From the NCBI RefSeq assembly GCF_048544455.1, contig NC_133536.1, positions 198,465,325-198,529,324 of the forward strand: DNA of 64,000 nt, given 5' to 3'. Of this stretch, positions 58,556 to 64,000 are shown in pieces. Below the pieces are notes generated by a model. That model was not told the origin of the DNA and did no database searches. It was given only the letters and a program-made list of their open reading frames with translations. The number at the start of each line of letters is the position of its first letter. Positions within the stretch are counted from its first letter, which is position 1. The stretch is from Silene latifolia. Its lineage: Eukaryota > Streptophyta > Magnoliopsida > Caryophyllales > Caryophyllaceae. Made by a program: the position numbers and the translations under genes.

Positions 58556-59734
58556 TTAAAGTTGGGGAATAAAGAAGGTGGGTGGGGAAAATGAGGAGCG
58601 CATATCATCACCTTCGTAAAATTGCAGGACGTCAGTCTTGATGTCATAGAAACCCGTATCATGTCCACCCTTCTCTCTTACCAACCTCCAATACACATAA
58701 TCATCATCTGTGAAATAAATACAATTACGTTGCAAGCCTTCGGCATGTCCGGTAGCAACGCACATGGAAGAGTTACCGCCTACAACCAATGCCACTTCCC
58801 CCAAATCTTTAGTTACCTCCCAAATTTTGTCTTTAGGTTTAAGTTTGTACACCTCAAATCCAATTGTTCGATAAACAATGTCGTGATCGAAATCAGTATT
58901 ATCTGCATTCCCTACTCCATCCTTGTATCTTAACACCAGGAGGAGCTCATTACCTGATTGTGCCATGTATATTTGATTTATACTTTTGTTCAACTTCACG
59001 AAAACTAAATTGACATGCAGTGAGTAATCTGCTGGTTTTATAAGCTGCAGAGCGTTGAATTCGTCGACATTCCAAGATACAATTGATCCATCTTCATATA
59101 GCGCAAATACTTTATCCTCTATCGCTACAAGATCAACCATCTTAACTTCAGATTTGACGAATATGGGTGTCCACTGCTGATCGCCTTGTCTAGCAAAAGC
59201 TAGGCTCTGGTACCACTCGTAAACTACCAGAACAACAAACTCGTAATTATTATTTTGAGGTACTTTAAGCACAATAAGCCTGTTTGCGAAACAACGCAAA
59301 AACCAACTCTCGTATCTTTCACCACTCGTAGGTGGTGTACCACAATGTAAGGGTTTTAAACAAGGGAAGTGAATTTGAGCCTTAGTGATTGGATTAAACA
59401 ATTGAACATCAAAGTTAAGGTCAATCATTGCAATCCAACCGTTAGGCGAACCCCAACACCTTGCTCCAAAAGTTTGCGGGAGATACAAGTTGTAACGCTT
59501 GTTATTAGAAAGATTAAATATCTTGCGAACACAATCGGGATTATCTTTAGTGTTTTCAGCAAGTAAAAGCCATGGTACAACTGGTTTAGCCTTCCATTGA
59601 TGCTTTACTGAAGACGAAGCACGATTCCACCAACGACATGCAACAGAAAACTTAATAAAATCTTCGAAAGTTTGTAACTTTAATGCAATGACGCCAACAA
59701 CGTCAAGAGGCAACGTAGACCAATCTGCAGCCAT
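58556..59734 (-). CDS. F-box/KIB (DUF295) protein, intact, block B copy
   Basis: A single exon of 392 codons, sister of 30184-31362, with about 13 residue differences. The F-box is WSTLPLDVVGVIALKLQTFE with CRWWNRASS. The KIB region has LPQTFGARCWGSPNGWIAMI, VQLFNPITKAQIHFPCLKPL, VLKVPQNNNYEFVVLVVYEW, EVYKLKPKDKIWEVTKDLGE, NCIYFTDDDYVYW and SPPTFFIPQL. Where the two differ, this copy more often keeps the residue shared by the other genes (FDVQLFN rather than YDVILLN), so the 30184 copy has drifted or been converted more in that region. It is head-to-head with 60722. Confidence 0.92.
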   Translation of the reverse strand: MAADWSTLPLDVVGVIALKLQTFEDFIKFSVACRWWNRASSSVKHQWKAKPVVPWLLLAENTKDNPDCVRKIFNLSNNKRYNLYLPQTFGARCWGSPNGWIAMIDLNFDVQLFNPITKAQIHFPCLKPLHCGTPPTSGERYESWFLRCFANRLIVLKVPQNNNYEFVVLVVYEWYQSLAFARQGDQQWTPIFVKSEVKMVDLVAIEDKVFALYEDGSIVSWNVDEFNALQLIKPADYSLHVNLVFVKLNKSINQIYMAQSGNELLLVLRYKDGVGNADNTDFDHDIVYRTIGFEVYKLKPKDKIWEVTKDLGEVALVVGGNSSMCVATGHAEGLQRNCIYFTDDDYVYWRLVREKGGHDTGFYDIKTDVLQFYEGDDMRSSFSPPTFFIPQL

Positions 59735-60721
59735 TTACTAGAGGAAACAATATTGAAGTAAGTTGAACATGGAAGCCCGGAACAAACCTAAGCTTCCTCT
59801 TATAAGATTGCGCTCACAAATACTATCTCCCTCTCCTTAATTAACCTAGACTAATATTAGGACCTTTATATAGATTTATTCCACCCTAAATAAGAGATCT
59901 AGACTAATTAGGAAACAAAGAATATTAGGAAATTAAACAATTAATTTCCAAAATCTGTATTAGGAAACAAGCTCAAAGACTAAACAAACTAGGAAAGTGC
60001 ATGGGACCCACTCACTTTCCACAAACTCGCGTATAGCAAAGTGAGCCATACTACATACTCAATCACGAAAGTCGGTCATGGCCTCATGGCATCATATAGC
60101 CATGCGACTCGCGAGACTTACGGGTCATTGCTTCGTCTTTTCATCCTTAGCTTATCTCCGGCTTCTTGCCTTTACTTAATTCGTATTCGACACAAATTCA
60201 AGGCACAAGATTGCCATTGTAGCCATTGTAGGTGGTCCAATAGATGAAACTATGACAATCAATGTTGGAATTAGATTCAGTACAATGCCGGAATAATGTG
60301 CGGCTTGTCTGGGTGTTTGATTTTGTACAAATATCAGTTCGTTGTTTACATAGTACTCCGTATACTCCGGGTTTTGCTCCCTCCTATTCTTTATGTCATG
60401 GATTATTACTCCCTTCTATTTCTATTTTTGAAAAAAAAACATCGATATAAGTGATGATATTATTAAAATTAGAATTCATGGGCTGACTTCAACACCTTAA
60501 GTAGCTGGCTTGAACAAAAAAAAAAAAAAAGAAATAGTCCGTATTAGGTAATGATATCCCAACTCTAGTCGATCAAGGAAAACAAAAACCTTAAAACGCA
60601 CAACTTCTATATAAGTTGTTAATTTAGTCTTTTACATGTACTTCGATCCCTTTTAATTATCGTCTTTAAATTTCATACAAAATACGTACTTGAATTTCTA
60701 TTGTTTTGTTTCTAGTACAAT
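59735..60721. promoter_or_regulatory. Head-to-head intergenic region, block B
   Basis: 987 bp between divergent ATGs. From about 59775 to 60330 the sequence has no match in block A, where the broken gene at 32570 would be expected; its origin is unknown, though ctttatatagat on the left and its composition hint at an LTR-like insert. From 60330 it matches the 3' flank of 32570 and then the upstream region of 43694. Confidence 0.5.
60608..60615 (+). promoter_or_regulatory. TATA box of the KIB gene at 60722
   Basis: TATATAAG 114 bp before the ATG. The copy at 43694 has the weaker TATTTAAG at the matching place, so the two promoters may differ in strength. Confidence 0.5.
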
Positions 60722-61897
60722 ATGGCTTCCGATTTCTCGATGTTGCCTCTTGATCTTCTTGGTGTCATTGCATTAAAGATTGAAAACTTCGAAGATTATA
60801 TTAAGTTTTCTGTTGTATGTCGTTCCTGGAATAGTGCTTCGTCTTCAGTAAAGCACCAATGGACAGCTAAACCAATTGTACCATGGCTATTACTTGCTGA
60901 AAACAATCAGGATAATCCCGATTGTGTTCGCAAGATATATAATCTTAGTAATAACAAGTGTTACAATTTGAACCTTCCGGAGACTTTTGGAGCAAGGTGT
61001 TGGGGTTCGTCATATGGCTGGGTTGCAATGATTGACCGTAACTTGGATGTTAAATTGTTTAATCCAATTACTAAGGCACAAATTCCGTTGCCTTCTCTAA
61101 AGCCCCCACGTACATATTTTAATCCTCGAAGTGGTGAAAGTTACCAGAATTGGTTTTTGGATAGTTCTGCAGACAAGGTGATTGTGCTTAAAGTACCTCA
61201 AAATGATCATTACGAGTTTGTTGTTATGTTAGTTCGTCAGCATTGCCATAGTGTAGCCATCGCTAGGCATGGCGACCAATTGTGGACACCTGTCTCCGTC
61301 AAATCAAAAGGTCGGATGCTTGATGTTGTTGAAATTGATGATAATATATTAGCTTTATACAACGACGGATCAATTGTATGTTTGAATGTCAAGGAATTCA
61401 ACGCTCTTGAGCCTCTAAAACCAGTAGATTATTCACCGTGTGGCCATGAATTATTCGTCAAGTTCAACCGTGGGCATGTGTACCATACATATTTGGTCCG
61501 ATCAGGTAGTGATCTCCTCGCAGTGTTAAGATACAGGGAACAAGTGGGTAATGAGAAAGACGATGATGATATTTTTTGTCAGACAATTGATTTTGAGGTG
61601 TATAGATTTAGAACAGTAGACAAAAGTTGGGAGGAAATTGATGATTTGGGGGAAGTGGCATTGGTCGTAGGTCGTAATTCTTCCATGTGTTTTTCTGTAG
61701 GACATACCAATGGATTGCAACGTAATTGCATATATTTCACTGATGATTATCATTTGTTTTGGGGATCAGTAAGAGAGCCTGGTGGACATGATACAGGTGT
61801 CTTTGACTTCGAGAGTGGCGACATATGGCCATTCTACGAAGGTGATGATATCCATTCAATATTTTCTCCACCTACCCTGTTTATTCCCCAATTTTAA
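60722..61897 (+). CDS. F-box/KIB (DUF295) protein, intact, block B copy
   Basis: A single exon of 391 codons, sister of 43694-44869. The F-box is FSMLPLDLLGVIALKIENFE with CRSWNSASS. The KIB region has CYNLNLPETFGARCWGSSYG, KLFNPITKAQIPLPSLKPP, VLKVPQNDHYEFVVMLV, FEVYRFRTVDKSW, NCIYFTDDYHLFW and FDFESGDIWPFYEGDD. About 17 of the differences from 43694 fall in the first 130 residues and only about eight in the other 260. The NLNLPETFGARCWGSSYGWV stretch is instead that of 46745/62649, down to a long shared DNA run. Gene conversion from that subfamily is the likely cause. The short acidic stretch is EKDDDD. Confidence 0.92.
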   Translation: MASDFSMLPLDLLGVIALKIENFEDYIKFSVVCRSWNSASSSVKHQWTAKPIVPWLLLAENNQDNPDCVRKIYNLSNNKCYNLNLPETFGARCWGSSYGWVAMIDRNLDVKLFNPITKAQIPLPSLKPPRTYFNPRSGESYQNWFLDSSADKVIVLKVPQNDHYEFVVMLVRQHCHSVAIARHGDQLWTPVSVKSKGRMLDVVEIDDNILALYNDGSIVCLNVKEFNALEPLKPVDYSPCGHELFVKFNRGHVYHTYLVRSGSDLLAVLRYREQVGNEKDDDDIFCQTIDFEVYRFRTVDKSWEEIDDLGEVALVVGRNSSMCFSVGHTNGLQRNCIYFTDDYHLFWGSVREPGGHDTGVFDFESGDIWPFYEGDDIHSIFSPPTLFIPQF

Positions 61898-62280
61898 AAT
61901 GTTTTATCATACGAAGTACAATTTTTTTTTTAGTTACATGAAATGGAGTAGTCGTTTGAGGGTTAGCGATGGCTTCTGGTCTATTTTGTTTGTTAGGAGA
62001 CTCCTTTTCGTCTATCATTCGATTATATTGAATTCGCTTTGATTTTGGTTCCATTCAGATTGAATTGAGCTCCAAGTACTATTTAAGCTACTCATATCAT
62101 CAAGTGTTCGATTGATTTATCAATTCAGATATTTTCGTATGATTTTTCAAGTTCAGAAGAGGTCTAAAAATAAGTCATTTATAAACAAAAGTTTAGTCTT
62201 GTAAAATACACGTATTTTACAAACTTGTTACCTAAGACAGCCTTAAAAAAATTGTATAAATAATAAATTCACCGCCAATA

Positions 62281-62350
62281 ACTTCCGATTTCTCGAAGTT
62301 GCTTCTTGATCCATCTTCTTACTTAGTATCATTGAACTAAAGATTGAATT
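62281..62350 (+). pseudogene. N-terminal relic of a KIB F-box gene (block B)
   Basis: acttccgatttctcgaagtt and the following text match the relic at 45486; it is a trace of a gene lost before the block duplication. Confidence 0.6.
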
Positions 62351-62504
62351 AGGTTTCGGGTACACAATTCAGATTGAGTGTTCCTTTAGTTATAAACTTC
62401 TTACATAAAACCGCTTTCCATAAAAAAATTATTTAAGTTGAATATCTAGATTAAGGAAATTAAATTTGACTAATTACACTATAACCTAAAAAAATTTGGA
62501 CCAC

Positions 62505-62512
62505 TATATAAA
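62505..62512 (+). promoter_or_regulatory. TATA box of the KIB copy at 62649
   Basis: TATATAAA 144 bp before the ATG, same spacing and context as at 46601. Confidence 0.55.
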
Positions 62513-62648
62513 AATTGATAAATCCCACAAGACTCCAACTCGAATTCGTCAGGCTCACGGTTACTATAAATTGTTTAATTAGTTGTGTTTGTTAAATTAA
62601 TTTCACTTTCTTTATTTTACTTTTCAGTTTATATTCTTTCTTTTTTAG

Positions 62649-63899
62649 ATGGCCGTCGATTGGTTTACGTTGCCTCTCGATCTTCTTAGTTTCATTGTAT
62701 TAAAGTTAGAAACTTTTGAAGATTTTATTAATTTTTCTGCTGTATGTCGTTGCTGGAATCATGCTTCTTCGTCAGTCAAGCAGCAGTGGAGCGCTAAACC
62801 AAACGTACCATGGCTATTACTTGCTGAAAACAATAAAGATAATCCCAATTGTGTTCGCAAGATTTTTAATCTTAGTAATAACAAGTGTTACAATTTGAAC
62901 CTTTCGGAGACTTTTGGAGCAAGGTGTTGGGGTTCGTCTTATGGCTGGGTTGCTATGATTATTGACCGTAATTTCGATGTTCAATTGTTTAATCCAATTA
63001 CTAAGGCACAAATTCCATTCCCTTCTCTAAGACCCTTATATGATGGTGATGAGAGTGACGAGGATGATGAAAGTTATCGGCATTGGTTTTTGAGCAGTTT
63101 TGCGGACAGGCTCATTGTGCTTAAAGTACCTCAAAATAATAATTACGAGTTTGTTGTTCTGGTAATTCATGAGTATTACCAAAGCCTTGCTTTCGCTAGG
63201 CAAGGTGATCAATCGTGGACTCCAATATTCGTCAAATCAAGAGTTACGATGCTTGATATTGTGGGTATGGAGGATAAAGTATTTGGTTTGTATGAGAATG
63301 GATCAATTGTGTCTTGGAATGTCGAGGAATTCAACGCTCTTGAGCTTATTAAACCAGCAGACTATTCACCATCTGGCCACGAATTTCTCGTGGACTTTAA
63401 CACAAGGGGTGTAAACCACACATATTTTGTACGATCAGGTAGCGATCTCCTTGCGGTGCTAAGATATAGGAAAGAAGTCCGTGATGAGGATGATACTGAT
63501 TACGATGATGAGGATGATGATGATGCTGAACACGATGATGAGGATGATGCTGAACACAATGATAAGGATGATGCTGATCATGATAATGATGTAGTCCGTG
63601 ATGAGGATGATACTGATTACGATGATGAGGATGGCGATGATGCTGAACACAATGATGAGGATGATGCTGATCACGATAATGATGATGATGATAGTGATTA
63701 TGATGATGAGGATGATTCTGATTACGATGATAAGGATGATTCTGGTTATTTTTCCAGGACAAATTATTTCGAGGTGTATAGATTTAAATCTGAAGACGAA
63801 AGTTGGGAGCAAATTGAAGATTTAGGGGAAGTGGCATTGGTAGTAGGTGGTAATTCTTCCATGTGTGTTTCTGTAACACATACCAACGGGTTGCAATAA
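62649..63899 (+). pseudogene. KIB F-box gene with the longest acidic tract, 3' end cut off
   Basis: Open for 416 codons from MAVDWFTLPLDLLSFIVLKLE through the whole propeller region to CVSVTHTNGLQ. Paralogues continue RNCIYFTDD and another 55-60 residues to FIPQF. Here the match ends at about 63896 and a TAA follows at once, so the conserved C-terminus is lost to an insertion or rearrangement whose other side lies beyond the window. The Asp/Glu tract is about 90 residues (63483-63745) and contains an internal duplication: VRDEDDTDYDDED starts both halves (63477 and 63594). It does not share the 7-bp insertion of its block A partner. A shortened protein could still be made, so calling it a pseudogene is a judgement. 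Confidence 0.8.
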
Positions 63900-64000
63900 T
63901 ACGATTCCCATATCTTGCTCCAACAGCTACTTTTGTATATATGGTAGTGAATGTATATTTACCTTATTTGATTTATTTTATAGCTGTTATAATTCTTTCC
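63897..64000. other. Unrelated sequence joined to the truncated KIB gene
   Basis: The last 104 bp match none of the KIB 3' ends in the window. They begin taatacgattcccatatctt. Too little is visible to identify the element. Confidence 0.5.

Noticed and set aside
1-64000. tRNA, rRNA or snRNA genes
   Set aside because: None seen by eye; box-like motifs found belong to SINE-like insertions, not tRNA cloverleafs.

Overview
This is nuclear DNA from a flowering plant, most likely a eudicot. Host genes have introns with GT-AG borders, intergenic DNA is AT-rich, and there are many plant-type repeats: Stowaway-like MITEs, Helitrons, a MULE, SINEs, Ty1/copia LTRs and a LARD-type LTR element. The order Caryophyllales is only a guess; nothing here fixes the species.

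Left end (1-9 kb) is ordinary conserved gene space. The last three exons of an ascorbate peroxidase-related gene (APX-R/APX6 type) lie at 849-2091. An eight-exon gene for a WVD2-like, TPX2-domain microtubule protein lies at 5264-9021. A decayed F-box/FBA-type pseudogene follows on the minus strand (9326-10560).

From 12 to 24 kb the window holds one intact F-box/KIB (DUF295) gene, a two-exon gene for a secreted ten-cysteine peptide (18025-18689) and many small transposons. Two insertions on the minus strand have the poly-A tails and target-site duplications of SINEs. There is a recent 320-bp tandem duplication, a GACCCGA-rich dispersed repeat, and a 998-bp Helitron whose empty site is preserved elsewhere in the window. 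A broken Ty1/copia element fills 24563-29332.

From 30 to 64 kb there is a cluster of single-exon F-box/KIB genes. Counting the copy at 12.3 kb, five are intact (12349+, 30184-, 43694+, 58556-, 60722+). Four are full-length or near full-length but broken (32570+, 46745+, 50838+, 62649+), and there are several short relics. The order minus, plus, plus recurs: 30184/43694/46745 pairs with 58556/60722/62649, so the cluster grew by block duplication. The blocks were then interrupted by a nested stack at 33.7-43.0 kb (a TIR element holding a Harbinger-like MITE and a 7.9-kb LARD with 2758-bp LTRs), solo LTRs, a MULE, a second Helitron and a non-coding LTR-type element. The three copies with a long Asp/Glu-rich tract are all broken, each by a different lesion. 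F-box/KIB proteins are expected to act as substrate receptors of SCF ubiquitin ligases; the target here cannot be read from sequence.
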